Shown: positions 1 to 9,722, counted from the stretch's first letter. The stretch: DNA of 64,000 nucleotides from an uncultured Bacteroidota bacterium (GCA_903882805.1 CAIRYK010000071.1:57659-121658), one strand, 5' to 3'. Program-made: numbers and translations. The notes: generated by a model not told the origin, from the letters alone.

Positions 1-2
1 AA

Positions 3-1301
3 GCTTTATCATTTAGCATACTGCTGTCGGCGCCGGCGCTACCTGCGCTGGCCCAGCAAACCAAAAACCTGTCGCTCAACGAGGCTATTTCGCTTGCAGT
101 AAAAAGCAGCGGACAGCTAAAAATTGCCTCTGCTAAAGTAGATGAGGCTGCAGCTAACACCAGACAGGCTAAAGATAACCAATTGCCCGATCTTAAAGTA
201 TCTGGCTCTTACTTAAGACTAAATTCACCCGACGTAGCCCTGAAAGTAAAACTGGGCAGCGGCAGCGGCGGAGGTGGCGGAGTAAAAGTAGACCAGCTTG
301 GCTATGCTATGGCCAATGCATCCTTACCGATTTTTTCAGGTTTTAGGGTAAAATATGGTATTGAGTCGGCCAAATACCTGGAACAAGCCGCAAAACTGGA
401 TGCAGAAAGCAGTAAGGATGAAGTAGTGATGAATGTGGTGTATGCGTATAGCAACCTGTTTAAAGCACAAAACACCGTAGACCTTGTCAAGGAAAACCTG
501 CAACGTGAAGTGCAGCGCGTGACCGACTTTACCGATCTGGAGAAAAACGGGATAATAGCCAGAAACGACCTGCTAAAAGCAAAACTTCAGGAATCGAATA
601 TAGAACTGACGCTGCTGGATGCCGAAAACAACCTAATAATAGCAACAGCCAATATGAATCTGATGCTGGGATTGCCAATGGAAACTGCCTTAAAAACAGA
701 TAACACCATCCTGGAAAACAACAGTACCGATGCTGGGCTGGCGCAATGGGAGCAAAATGCGTTGAAAAACAGAAAGGATATGGAAGCGCTTACCTACAAA
801 GAAAAGGCGACGGAAACCTCTATAAAAATGGCAAAAGGCGAATATTATCCCGGACTGGCTGTAACCGGAGGCTTGATAGCAGCCGATGTACCTAACCTGC
901 TTACCATAAACAACGCATTGAATGTGGGTCTGGGGTTGCAATATAACATTGCTACCTTATGGAAAACAAAAGCTAAAGTAGATGGAGCTAATGCACGACT
1001 GCATGAGTTGCAAGCCACAAAAGGCATTATGAACGATCAGATAAGATTACAGATCAATCAGGCCTATTACAACTACTTGCTGGCAACCAAGAAAATAGAG
1101 GTGTATGCCAAAGCAATAGATCAGGCAAATGAAAACTACCGGATAACCAAGGACAAATACGATAACAAACTGGCCACCACTACCGACCTGCTGGATGCCG
1201 ACGTAGCTCAACTACAATCGCAACTCAACTATTCATTCTCGAAAGTAGACGCAATAGTTGCTTATAAAAAATTGCAACAGGCCGCAGGACAACTACAATA
1301 A
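3..1301 (+). CDS. TolC family outer membrane efflux protein (5' partial)
   Basis: Outer-membrane channel of a tripartite efflux system, moving substrates from the inner-membrane pump to the outside. The frame is open to the left edge: visible residues begin inside a signal peptide (hydrophobic run ending in an ALAQ-like cleavage site near 50), so the true start lies upstream. About 432 residues are visible, with the two long coiled-coil hairpin halves typical of OEP/TolC proteins (for example the helical stretch around 360-640 and its repeat around 1000-1290). The TTG at 183 is an internal codon, not a credible start. The gene is followed after 51 nt by an HlyD-type adaptor and then a DHA2 transporter, which together make a complete efflux operon. 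Confidence 0.93.
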   Translation, partial: ALSFSILLSAPALPALAQQTKNLSLNEAISLAVKSSGQLKIASAKVDEAAANTRQAKDNQLPDLKVSGSYLRLNSPDVALKVKLGSGSGGGGGVKVDQLGYAMANASLPIFSGFRVKYGIESAKYLEQAAKLDAESSKDEVVMNVVYAYSNLFKAQNTVDLVKENLQREVQRVTDFTDLEKNGIIARNDLLKAKLQESNIELTLLDAENNLIIATANMNLMLGLPMETALKTDNTILENNSTDAGLAQWEQNALKNRKDMEALTYKEKATETSIKMAKGEYYPGLAVTGGLIAADVPNLLTINNALNVGLGLQYNIATLWKTKAKVDGANARLHELQATKGIMNDQIRLQINQAYYNYLLATKKIEVYAKAIDQANENYRITKDKYDNKLATTTDLLDADVAQLQSQLNYSFSKVDAIVAYKKLQQAAGQLQ

Positions 1302-1352
1302 ACACATAACCAACCAAACTACAACAAACAAAAAAGCAAAAACATAAAATAT

Positions 1353-2483
1353 ATGTCACAAGCTACCACACAAAACGAAATGAACAATTCACAGCCTTCT
1401 GCACCTGCTGCAGCCCCTAAAAAGAAAAACTTAGGCTTTCCTATAGCCTTGGTAATATTGGTAGTAGTTGGCGGCTCGTTCGGCATCTCTAAATACATAC
1501 ACTCAAAAAGCCATGAGGAAACCGACGACGCGCAGATCGAGGCCAGCATTAGCCCGGTTATACCGCGTATTTCGGGTTATGTAACCGAGGTAAGAGTAAA
1601 AGACAATCAAACTGTAAAAAAAGGCGACACACTGCTGATACTGGACAACCGTAGCGAGCAGATACAACTGATGCAGGCGCAGGCTGCCCTTACAGTAGCC
1701 CAAAGCAGTATGAATGTAGCGCAAGCCAACAGCAACTATGCCCGCACCAACATATCGAGCTACGAGGCTACAGTAGCCACTGCCGATGCGCAAATAGAAG
1801 CCGCAAAGGTAACGTTGCGCCGCGCCACACAAGATTACGAACGATACAGCAATCTGATAAAGAACCATAGCATAACGCAACAGCAGTTTGAACAGGCAGA
1901 GGCAACAAAACTATCTGCAGAGCGGCAGTTGCAGGTATTAGCTAATCAGAAAAACACGGCATCGCGCCAAACAAGCGCTGCCACCTCGCAAAGCGCTGCC
2001 ACCGGACAGCAGGTAAGCGTGGCCAATGCCACCATACAGCAACGCATGGCCGATGTAGAGAATGCAAAACTAAATCTGTCGTACACCGTAATAACCGCGC
2101 CGGAAGACGGAACGGTAAACAAAGTAAATGCACAACTTGGGCAATACTTGCAGGCAGGCCAGTCGCTATTCAACATTGTGCTGGATAAGAATGTATGGAT
2201 AGTGGGTAACTTCAAAGAAACCCAACTGGCAAATATGAAAACAGGACAAAAAGTAACCATACATGTAGACGCCTACCCCGGTCATAACTTTGAGGCTGCT
2301 ATTACTTCGTTTTCACCAGCTACCGGTGCAAAATTCGCCCTACTGCCGCCAGACAATGCTTCGGGCAACTTTGTGAAGGTGGTGCAGCGTATACCCGTAA
2401 AAATAGAGTTTACCGGCTCCGACCCAATGGTGAAACAACTGCGCCCCGGTATGAATGTGGACGTAGATGTACACATAAACTAA
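1353..2483 (+). CDS. HlyD/EmrA-type membrane fusion (adaptor) protein
   Basis: Periplasmic adaptor linking an inner-membrane MFS pump to the TolC-like channel. A short N-terminal cytoplasmic tail is followed by one membrane segment at residues about 30-48. A biotinyl-lipoyl-like half-domain follows (residues about 65-97, with GYVTEVRVKDNQTVKKGD), then a long Ala/Gln-rich coiled coil (about 100-225), the second lipoyl half (APEDGTVNKV) and a beta-barrel region. Length of 376 residues is normal for EmrA. It lies between the channel gene and the transporter gene on the same strand with 50-nt gaps, so co-transcription is likely. Substrate cannot be read from the sequence. Confidence 0.95.
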   Translation: MSQATTQNEMNNSQPSAPAAAPKKKNLGFPIALVILVVVGGSFGISKYIHSKSHEETDDAQIEASISPVIPRISGYVTEVRVKDNQTVKKGDTLLILDNRSEQIQLMQAQAALTVAQSSMNVAQANSNYARTNISSYEATVATADAQIEAAKVTLRRATQDYERYSNLIKNHSITQQQFEQAEATKLSAERQLQVLANQKNTASRQTSAATSQSAATGQQVSVANATIQQRMADVENAKLNLSYTVITAPEDGTVNKVNAQLGQYLQAGQSLFNIVLDKNVWIVGNFKETQLANMKTGQKVTIHVDAYPGHNFEAAITSFSPATGAKFALLPPDNASGNFVKVVQRIPVKIEFTGSDPMVKQLRPGMNVDVDVHIN

Positions 2484-2533
2484 CACTTGCAGCCGGCAAC
2501 CCTATTTTTCAATAACCATTTAGATAATATTTT

Positions 2534-4108
2534 ATGACAGATTCATTAGTTGAATACGGCTCGCGAAGGGTGATTATAACCATCACAGCCATATTCTGCG
2601 CACTGCTGGAGATAGTAGACTCTACTATCGTAAACGTAGCCCTCAACGATATGAAGGGTAATCTGGGCGCTACGCTCAGCGAAGTGGGCTGGGTGATAAC
2701 CGCCTATGCTATAGGCAATGTCATTATTGTGCCTATGACCAGCTGGTTATCAGCACAGTTTGGCAGGCGTAATTACTTTGCTGCTTCAATTATGATCTTT
2801 ACCATTTGCTCTTTTCTTTGCGGTAATGCCGACGGTATATGGCAATTGGTTTTCTTCCGTTTTCTGCAAGGCTTGGGCGGCGGCGCGCTGTTGGTTACTT
2901 CGCAAACCATTATCACAGAAAGCTATCCGCCCGAAAAACGCAGTATGGCTCAGGCCATTTACGGCCTGGGTGTGATAATAGGCCCTACGCTTGGTCCGCC
3001 ATTAGGCGGCTATATTGTAGAGCACTACACATGGCCCTACATATTTTACATAAATCTACCTATAGGCGCTATAGCAGCGCTGCTTACCATGCAGTTTGTG
3101 CGCAGCCCTAAGTATGCCGAGAAAAAATCGGCCAGCGAAATAGACTGGGCAGGTATAATACTGCTTGCTGTATCGGTAGGTTCGCTGCAATACGTGCTGG
3201 AACGCGGACAGGAAGACGACTGGTTTAGCAGCTCCACAATTACAACTTTGGTAGTAACTACAGTGCTCGGTTTCTTCTTCTTTATATGGCGCGAACTGAC
3301 CGCAAAAAACCCGATAGTTGAACTACGGGTGCTCAAAAACGGAAATCTGCGGGTGGGCACTATCCTATCGTTCATCCTCGGTATGGGTTTGTATGGGTCT
3401 ACATTTATCATACCGCTATACACACAGAGCCTGTTGCAATGGACCGCGCAACAGTCTGGTGCGCTGATGATACCTGCAGCGCTTACTACTGCCTTTATGA
3501 TGCCTATAATAGGCAAGATGCTGCAAAAGGGCGCTAAGCAACAGGTGCTGGTAGCAATAGGCATGTTGGTGTTTTTCATGTATAGCCTGTGGGGCTACTT
3601 GATACTAACGCCCGACACCAGTAAAGACGCATTCTTCTGGATGTTGATATTAAGAGGTTTAGGTATGGGCTTATTGTTTATTCCTATTACAGCTTTGTCG
3701 CTATCTACGCTTAAAGGGCAACAGATTGGTCAGGGGGCTTCGTTTACCGGTATGATGAGACAGCTGGGCGGCTCGTTTGGTATAGCCTTAATTACCACGT
3801 TTATGGCCCGCCAAAACGTGGTGCACCGCAGCGCATTGGTATCGCACATAACCACCGATAACCCTGCAGTGCAACAGCGTGTACTGGGCATGCAACATAA
3901 CTATATGGCCAAGGGAATGACGCCTGATGTAGCGCTACAAAGCGCACACAAAACGCTCGACTTTATGGTAACCAAGCAGGCTGCGCTGCTATCTTACATG
4001 GACGTATTTCTATACATCGGCCTTATGTTTCTGATATGCATACCCTTCGTGCTCATGGTAAAAGCCAAAAAGAGCGCGCCCGTAGATATGTCGGAAGCGA
4101 TGCACTAA
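2534..4108 (+). CDS. DHA2 family (EmrB/QacA-type) MFS multidrug transporter
   Basis: Proton-coupled drug exporter of the inner membrane, 524 residues with about 14 predicted membrane segments. Family signs are DSTIVNVAL in the first helix, the motif-A-like loop GRRNYFAAS, and the antiporter motif C in helix 5 (GVIIGPTLGPPLGG). The C-terminus is short and charged (KAKKSAP). It is the third gene of the efflux operon with a TolC-like channel and an HlyD adaptor. No regulator gene accompanies the operon within the window; one may sit upstream. Substrate specificity is unknown. Confidence 0.95.
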   Translation: MTDSLVEYGSRRVIITITAIFCALLEIVDSTIVNVALNDMKGNLGATLSEVGWVITAYAIGNVIIVPMTSWLSAQFGRRNYFAASIMIFTICSFLCGNADGIWQLVFFRFLQGLGGGALLVTSQTIITESYPPEKRSMAQAIYGLGVIIGPTLGPPLGGYIVEHYTWPYIFYINLPIGAIAALLTMQFVRSPKYAEKKSASEIDWAGIILLAVSVGSLQYVLERGQEDDWFSSSTITTLVVTTVLGFFFFIWRELTAKNPIVELRVLKNGNLRVGTILSFILGMGLYGSTFIIPLYTQSLLQWTAQQSGALMIPAALTTAFMMPIIGKMLQKGAKQQVLVAIGMLVFFMYSLWGYLILTPDTSKDAFFWMLILRGLGMGLLFIPITALSLSTLKGQQIGQGASFTGMMRQLGGSFGIALITTFMARQNVVHRSALVSHITTDNPAVQQRVLGMQHNYMAKGMTPDVALQSAHKTLDFMVTKQAALLSYMDVFLYIGLMFLICIPFVLMVKAKKSAPVDMSEAMH

Positions 4109-4122
4109 CAGGCATACAAAAA

Positions 4123-4410
4123 TTAATGCATGGGTATCTGTTGCAATAATCCTGCAGGAATGTCTAAACCGCATTCCTGCATTTTTTTTGCCTGCCTTCG
4201 AGCATTGGTAATCTGATCGGCTTCCATGTAGAGCAAAAATAGATTAAGATTGGCCATAGCATCCTTGGGCTCAACTTTGAGGTAGCTGGTTAGATAATCA
4301 ATACCATTTGAATATTCTTTTCGTTCGCGGGCTATGCGCGCCAGGTAGAAATCGCACTTGTAATAGCCGGTTATCTGTTTTTCCTTGAGCAGATAGCGCT
4401 CCGATGCCAA
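4123..4410 (-). pseudogene. Detached C-terminal TPR part of the upstream glycosyltransferase-like gene
   Basis: This 95-residue frame (TTG at 4410) is in exactly the same reading frame as the upstream gene that stops at 4426-4428; only five codons separate them. The sequence (LARIARERKEYSNGIDYLTS, then MANLNLFLLYMEADQITNAR) looks like one or two tetratricopeptide helical pairs. These continue the sequence NPNERYVNYLYATIL that ends the upstream frame. I read it as the C-terminus of one original protein cut off by a TAA codon, by mutation or sequencing error. Independent translation from the TTG is possible but there is no clear ribosome-binding signal. Confidence 0.6.
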
Positions 4411-4425
4411 AACCGAGTCTTTGCC

Positions 4426-5820
4426 TTACAGTATTGTGGCGTATAGATAATTCACATAACGTTCGTTAGGGTTTAGCTCGAAAGCCTTATTGAATAACCT
4501 GCGCGACTCTGCCGAGTCATCGGTGCGTGCGGCAAGCATCATAGCCGCAAATGAGGAATGGGGCGACGTTGCCACAGCCTGCGACCAAAAGCTGAGCGGA
4601 TCGGTAAAACTGCGCTGGTACACCCTATTGATAATAGACAAGACAACCGCTACTGCAACGCCATATATCAGCAAGCGCTGCGCCTGCAAATGATGCAAAA
4701 ACAGGGCAGTTCCAGACAAAGCCAACAACATGCCCATAAAGGGAAGATACAGTCTAAACTCATAGGTCTGCACACTGAGGCGCTGTGGTACAAGCAATGT
4801 GGGCAGCAAAAAAATGATGAATAACAGCGTACCGGCAACCAGCCTCTTGCTACCCCTACCCTTAGCAAAATAAGCTGCTGCTGCAAAAAGCGTTAATGCT
4901 ATAATACCCCAATAGTATACAGTGTCTTGCTGCGAGGGATATACGCTCAGATTTACTGGCAGCAGTAGTTTACCCGCCTGCTGTATAACAACAGGTAATT
5001 GCCTAACGGCCCCTACGAATAATTCGACGGGCGACACCAGGAGCGAAGGCAAGTGCGCTTGCGCGCGAACTACTATCCATGCCGCTATACAGCCCACCCA
5101 AACGAGATATTGGGCTAAAGCGCGCTTACTGGTTATACCTGCGCCAACATACCAGATAACTACTAAAGCTGCTGCCGGCGCAAACACAGCCGTCTCTTTT
5201 GTAAACAAAGCAAGCAGCAAAAACAGCCCACCACCTGCCAACGTTTTTATGCCGCCATGTCGCAAATATGCAACAGCGTTCAATAGAAAAGCAAGTATAA
5301 AAATGCCCAACAATATATCGTTGCGCCCAGGCACCCAAGCCACAGCCATTACTAAAGCAGGATGGATAGCAAAAGTAAGCGATAAGATAAATGAGTCTAA
5401 ATCATTTACCTTCAATTGTTTAAGAAATAAGTAAAACAAATAAACACCTGCAATGTGTAAAAAAAGATTGACGGCATGATACCCGGCAATATCTTGCCCG
5501 CTTACCTGACAATTCAGTATCATGCTCACCTGAAATATCGGACGGTAGTAAGCGTCGTGCAAGGCGCCGGTAACGTTGGTGAGAAAAGATGCCGCAATAT
5601 TGTGCAGATCACTATTGAAAGCAAAGCGGTCGTTGATGAAAATACCGTCGTCGAGATCGGTGAATCCTGCGCTGAAGACCGGATAGTAGACAATTAGTAC
5701 GGCCAGCGCCAACCATAGATAGGGGAAAGGGATGCTGTTCAATCGGGAATGATTGTCCGATAAAGGTGACGCAGGCAAATTTTGTCGCGTCTTACTTTGC
5801 TTAACCCTATAACTACGCAT
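4426..5820 (-). CDS. GT-C-like multipass membrane protein (TMTC/DUF1736-like), interrupted by an in-frame stop
   Basis: Polytopic membrane protein of 464 residues with about ten membrane helices. An acidic motif lies just after the first helix (GFTDLDDGIFIND), and YYRPIFQVSM plus a YHAVNLFLHI helix follow. This layout is found in GT-C glycosyltransferase-like TMTC proteins, which carry C-terminal TPRs. The last residues (SAESRRLFNKAFELNPNERY) are the start of a TPR, but the frame hits TAA at 4426-4428 and then continues in frame to 4123. The original protein was probably about 565 residues. The membrane domain is complete, so a truncated product could still be made. Acceptor and sugar are unknown. 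Confidence 0.7.
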   Translation of the reverse strand: MRSYRVKQSKTRQNLPASPLSDNHSRLNSIPFPYLWLALAVLIVYYPVFSAGFTDLDDGIFINDRFAFNSDLHNIAASFLTNVTGALHDAYYRPIFQVSMILNCQVSGQDIAGYHAVNLFLHIAGVYLFYLFLKQLKVNDLDSFILSLTFAIHPALVMAVAWVPGRNDILLGIFILAFLLNAVAYLRHGGIKTLAGGGLFLLLALFTKETAVFAPAAALVVIWYVGAGITSKRALAQYLVWVGCIAAWIVVRAQAHLPSLLVSPVELFVGAVRQLPVVIQQAGKLLLPVNLSVYPSQQDTVYYWGIIALTLFAAAAYFAKGRGSKRLVAGTLLFIIFLLPTLLVPQRLSVQTYEFRLYLPFMGMLLALSGTALFLHHLQAQRLLIYGVAVAVVLSIINRVYQRSFTDPLSFWSQAVATSPHSSFAAMMLAARTDDSAESRRLFNKAFELNPNERYVNYLYATIL

Positions 5821-5914
5821 GTAGGAATATTAGCTAAGTCAAATATATAGAATATCTACGATAGTGTATGTACGAAATTAAAAAACAGCAAATCGAGAAA
5901 CATACTTATAAGAT

Positions 5915-5947
5915 TAAGCCCCGCTATCACTAGGATAGCGGGGCTTA
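5915..5947. terminator. 14-bp hairpin between ftcD and the GT-C gene
   Basis: Perfect 14-bp stem (TAAGCCCCGCTATC, 5915-5928) with a 5-nt loop and its complement at 5934-5947, located 24 nt past the ftcD stop on the minus strand. The GC-rich stem fits a transcription terminator, although the following T-tract is weak in both directions. Confidence 0.65.
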
Positions 5948-5970
5948 ACTTTACGCTTCAAATGTAAGTC

Positions 5971-7659
5971 TTACTTCATCTTACTAAGCGATATGTTCCA
6001 TATTTCCGTCTCCAGCTGGTCAGCAGCGGTATTCATTGCTTCCGACTGCGCTATAATATCAACAACTTCCTGATTGTCGGTAAGTCCTTTAGCATTGGTC
6101 ATTACATTCAAATAGGTGCCTTTTACCGCTGCACGTGCACACAGAGCGCCTACGCCTGCATCGCTCGCGCAGTTGGGATTTCCATATTCGGCCATGTCTT
6201 TAGCCAGTGCAAACGACTCAAACGCTAGTTGCATGGTGCGGAAGGGTATTTTTATAGCATATACTGTGGCCGCATCAATTGCCTCTTTGCGGGCTGCTTT
6301 TTCTGCGTCATTACCCTTAGGCAGGCCAAAGGCAGCCATTATCTTGTTGTAAGCATTAGTGTCTTCGTCCACCAGATGCAGCAGCTCCTTCATCAGTCGC
6401 TGACCTTTTACGGCGTGGTTAGAAAACTCTTCCCAGCGTGCATCCCATCCTTTTTTATGTGCCGACAAGTTGGCCACCATGGTACCCAAGGCAGCGCCCA
6501 ACACGCCGCAATAGGCCGCTATAGAGCCTCCGCCCGGCGCTGGCGTCTCGCCAGATGTTTCGAGTGCGAAACGTGTCAGCGACATATCTACCAGTTTCTT
6601 GGCATTTCTCTCCTGTAGCTGATATTCTATTATTTTCTTTTGCGGATCGAACGGCCCTAGTTCATCCAGCCCCAGCGATTTTACAGCTATGCGTATCAGT
6701 TCGGCCTCGCCTACCCCTACGCTTCTTTGTTGCTTTCTTAAAAAATACTCGCCGGCATCCAGCATAGCTTTTAGCGGCACAAGGCCTACCAACTCGCTAC
6801 CGGTTACGCGCATGCCGCGGGCGGAGGCGCGCTCGCAAGCTGTGTCGAACAACACATGTAGCGGTGTAACGACACTATTGGTCAAATTAATTGATATCTG
6901 CGCAATTCCATACTCCTCTATGTACCAACCAATGGCTTTTACACACTTGAGCAATCCGGGCTCCCAAACAGGTTCTCCATTTGCGTCTTTTACCACCTTA
7001 CCTTTTTCGTCCTTCTTTTGGCGGCCTTTTTCCCTTATATCAAACGCTACGGCATTTGCTCTGCGGGTAGATGTGGTATTGAGATTAACGTTGTAAGCAA
7101 TCAAAAAATCGCGTGCGCCTATTACTGTGCCGCCGCTTTGCTCATTCATCACAGCAGGGCCATAATCGGGCTTCCACTCTGGCTTGGTTATTTTATTGGC
7201 CAAACCTTCATATTCACCGCTACGTATATCGGCCAGATTCCGGCGGTAGTCGGCTGCGGCTGCGTATTCATACAGATAAACCGGTATGCCCAAATCTGCC
7301 CCTACGCGCTCAGCCAGTTGCTTGGCAAAAACCACCGTTTCCTCCATGGTAATACCCGAAACCGGTATCAACGGACAAACATCGGTGGCGCCCATACGCG
7401 GGTGTTCGCCCGTATGTGTGCGCATATCTATAACCTCTCCAGCCTTTTTTATGGCAAGGTAGGCTGCATCTACCACTGCTTGAGGGTTGCCCACAAAGGT
7501 TACTACCGTTCTGTTTGTAGCCTTACCCGGGTCTACATCCAGTAGGCGGACACCTTCTATCTTTTCTATTTCGTTGGTTATCTGCTTAATAATATCCATG
7601 TTGCGCCCCTCGCTAAAATTGGGTACGCACTCTATTATTGCATTTGAAAAATCTTTCAT
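5971..7659 (-). CDS. ftcD: Bifunctional glutamate formimidoyltransferase / formimidoyl-THF cyclodeaminase
   Basis: Last steps of histidine degradation: transfers the formimino group from formimino-glutamate to tetrahydrofolate, then releases ammonia to give methenyl-THF. The N-terminal formiminotransferase half starts with IIECVPNFSEGRN and contains HTGEHPRMGATDVCPL (substrate/folate site with the catalytic-region His). The C-terminal cyclodeaminase half starts near residue 370 with ETPAPGGGSIAAYCG. The length of 562 matches the fused form found in Bacteroidota and animals. No hutH/hutU/hutI genes are adjacent, so it is separated from the rest of the pathway here. Confidence 0.97.
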   Translation of the reverse strand: MKDFSNAIIECVPNFSEGRNMDIIKQITNEIEKIEGVRLLDVDPGKATNRTVVTFVGNPQAVVDAAYLAIKKAGEVIDMRTHTGEHPRMGATDVCPLIPVSGITMEETVVFAKQLAERVGADLGIPVYLYEYAAAADYRRNLADIRSGEYEGLANKITKPEWKPDYGPAVMNEQSGGTVIGARDFLIAYNVNLNTTSTRRANAVAFDIREKGRQKKDEKGKVVKDANGEPVWEPGLLKCVKAIGWYIEEYGIAQISINLTNSVVTPLHVLFDTACERASARGMRVTGSELVGLVPLKAMLDAGEYFLRKQQRSVGVGEAELIRIAVKSLGLDELGPFDPQKKIIEYQLQERNAKKLVDMSLTRFALETSGETPAPGGGSIAAYCGVLGAALGTMVANLSAHKKGWDARWEEFSNHAVKGQRLMKELLHLVDEDTNAYNKIMAAFGLPKGNDAEKAARKEAIDAATVYAIKIPFRTMQLAFESFALAKDMAEYGNPNCASDAGVGALCARAAVKGTYLNVMTNAKGLTDNQEVVDIIAQSEAMNTAADQLETEIWNISLSKMK

Positions 7660-7743
7660 ACTTTTATTTTTGACGCCCCAAAATTAGGTATTGGCGCAGG
7701 TAATAAAAACTATAACTGCAACTTTTAGCTTAAACTTGGCGGA

Positions 7744-8967
7744 CTATAGCGACACTATAAACTCAGCCCCCCGGTCTTCTTCGCTTTCAACATGTATCTT
7801 GCCGCCAAACGACTCTATCTGGGCTTTAGTAATAAACAGGCCTATACCCTTACTATCGTGACCAGGGTGGAACACCTGATTTAACTTGAATATCTTTTTC
7901 CCGTGCTTGTGCAAGTCTATGCCCAAGCCATTATCCTTTATAGATATCATCACCTTATTATTCTCTGCATAGGTGCGTATCACTATTTCCGGACGGCGAT
8001 CGCGGCTGGTATATTTGAGCGCATTGCTGATAAGATTGTATAATATACTTTCTAAAAACACCTTAGGAAACTTGATAAAAATCAGTTTAAGATCGAGCTT
8101 AACCACCACTTTCTTTTCATGAACAGTATTGTTTAGCTGACTAAGTATCTCGTTAATGATCTTGGATACATCGCAATCGTCGTAGGGAATACTCTTATTA
8201 AGACTAAGCTGCACGACCTCCATAAGCGTATTCAGACTACTCAATAACGAATTGCTGCCCTCGTCCAGATACTCTACTATTTCTTTCATTTCCAGTACCA
8301 GTCCGGTTTCTTCTTCTGCCTTTCCGCTGTCTATCAACATGTTTACCAGCATCCTTATGTTGTTGGCCGGGCCGCGCAGATTATGGGCAATTATGTGGTT
8401 AAGCTCCTCCATTTGCGTTAGCTTGTTAACCAGCCCTATTTGCGCTGCTTCCAGCTCATTGTTCTTGCGGTTTACATCATCAGTAAGTTCCCTGCGGCGC
8501 GTAATATCTACTATCTGCAACACATAAAACTTAAGGGTGCCATCGCTATTCAGCACTTTCGACACAGTATGCAATCCCCACAATAGCTTGTTGTACTTTG
8601 AAATGTACCTTTTTTCAAGACTATAGTAGTTGAGCAAACGTGTCAGCATCCTGTTCAGCAGCGTTTCGTCGGTATGGTTGTCGTCGGGGTGGCCCAAATC
8701 CAGAAAACTCATTTGCAACAACTCAGTTTTAGTGTATCCGGTAAAGTTGCTCACTGCGGTATTCACATCCAGTATACGTCCACTTGGGCTCAATAAAGCC
8801 ATACCTATACCCGAAAAATCGAAAGCGCTTTTAAAGGTTTCGTTATAATCGAGCACAGGATTATTCTTGTCTTCACTGTGCCAATAAGTTTCGCGGGGAT
8901 GAGTGTTTACATCTTTTTTACTGGTAATTTTTTCCTCACCATGGCCAAAAACTTTGTCATCACTCAT
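7744..8967 (-). CDS. PAS-domain sensor histidine kinase
   Basis: Cytoplasmic-looking two-component sensor kinase of 407 residues when begun at the ATG at 8967. One PAS domain (about residues 30-150, containing GIGMALLSPSGRILDVN) is followed by a PAC-like segment. A short coiled coil, the phospho-acceptor H-box (HIIAHNLRGPANNI) and a complete HATPase domain follow: N-box NLISNALKYT, G1 DNGLGID, G2 SKGIGLFIT. The frame is open further upstream to 9075, but those 36 residues lie before a standard ATG in an AT-rich leader, so I prefer 8967. No response regulator is adjacent; it is an orphan kinase. Confidence 0.9.
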   Translation of the reverse strand: MSDDKVFGHGEEKITSKKDVNTHPRETYWHSEDKNNPVLDYNETFKSAFDFSGIGMALLSPSGRILDVNTAVSNFTGYTKTELLQMSFLDLGHPDDNHTDETLLNRMLTRLLNYYSLEKRYISKYNKLLWGLHTVSKVLNSDGTLKFYVLQIVDITRRRELTDDVNRKNNELEAAQIGLVNKLTQMEELNHIIAHNLRGPANNIRMLVNMLIDSGKAEEETGLVLEMKEIVEYLDEGSNSLLSSLNTLMEVVQLSLNKSIPYDDCDVSKIINEILSQLNNTVHEKKVVVKLDLKLIFIKFPKVFLESILYNLISNALKYTSRDRRPEIVIRTYAENNKVMISIKDNGLGIDLHKHGKKIFKLNQVFHPGHDSKGIGLFITKAQIESFGGKIHVESEEDRGAEFIVSL

Positions 8968-9275
8968 ATTTATAGCGGTCTTTTTCGGTACTAAATTAGT
9001 CTGATAAGTTGGAATGATAAAACTAAAAAATGGTAAAATTGAGGCAATTATTACACAGTAGATTACAGTGACCAAATATGCTCCATAAAATATTGATTGC
9101 CAATAAATAAGCGTTCGGTAAAATTGACAAGATAACCTTCAATACATTCGGCATTTACAACCCCGGTAACACTACATTGGGCAACGATGGTAACGCTATG
9201 TTAAACACGATTAATTAATCTTCAAAAGTTTGTCACTTGTTGTCTGTTTTCTATTTTTAAGAAAAATAACGGTTT
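8968..9275. other. Intergenic region with a short coding-like remnant (9111-9218)
   Basis: No intact gene. On the plus strand 9111-9218 encodes a stretch (KIDKITFNTFGIYNPGN, then LGNDGNAMLNTIN and a stop) that reads like the end of a protein but has no start or upstream continuation because of a stop at 9108-9110. It may be the remnant of a deleted gene. Confidence 0.3.
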
Positions 9276-9596
9276 ATGACGAACGCATTACTACTTTCCG
9301 CATCAGGTATTTTCACTACCGACCTGATTGTTACCTTAGCAATAGGATTCATTGCAGGCTTACTCGCACAGCTTATTACTCCCGGACGCGGCTATGGTAT
9401 AATCAGTTCTATAATAATAGGCATAATAGGCGGTTGGCTTGGCGATAAATTATTTGGTTTCATTCACATCAATACAGATATTCCATTTGTAAATCAGATT
9501 ATACGTTCGGCTTTGGGAGCTATCATATTGGTAGTGGTACTCAACTTAATTTTGGGTAAAGACAAGAGAGACAAAACAAGGTGGAAAGCTGTTTAG
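9276..9596 (+). CDS. GlsB/YeaQ/YmgE family (transglycosylase-associated) membrane protein
   Basis: Small polytopic inner-membrane protein of 106 residues with three hydrophobic segments. It carries the family glycine signatures LAIGFIAGLLAQLITPGRG and IIIGIIGGWLGDKLFG. Members are often stress-induced; the molecular role is not established. It is slightly longer than usual (about 85) owing to an N-terminal extension and a basic C-terminal tail (GKDKRDKTRWK). It is a single-gene unit followed by its own terminator. No stress-regulator site is recognised upstream. Confidence 0.85.
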   Translation: MTNALLLSASGIFTTDLIVTLAIGFIAGLLAQLITPGRGYGIISSIIIGIIGGWLGDKLFGFIHINTDIPFVNQIIRSALGAIILVVVLNLILGKDKRDKTRWKAV

Positions 9597-9621
9597 TAGC
9601 TTTCTGCTGTAAAAATTATAG

Positions 9622-9650
9622 CGCCATTGTTGAAAAACAGTGGCGTTTTT
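9622..9650 (+). terminator. Rho-independent terminator after the GlsB-like gene
   Basis: Stem CGCCATTGTT (9622-9631), loop GAAA, complement AACAGTGGCG (9636-9645, one G-T pair), followed by five T residues. Confidence 0.8.
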
Positions 9651-9722
9651 GTTATGTGGCATTGCCAGAAGATATTTTCTGTCAGCATTAAGCAAATCAA
9701 CAATGTGGTGGGTACTATTTCC

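Noticed and set aside
3046..3579. 177-codon minus-strand frame
   Set aside because: Antisense to the conserved DHA2 transporter; composition and lack of any family motif show it is a shadow.
8968..9075. 36-residue hydrophobic N-terminal extension of the PAS kinase
   Set aside because: It would place a membrane helix before a soluble PAS kinase, but it lies before a standard ATG and has non-coding composition. It cannot be fully excluded.
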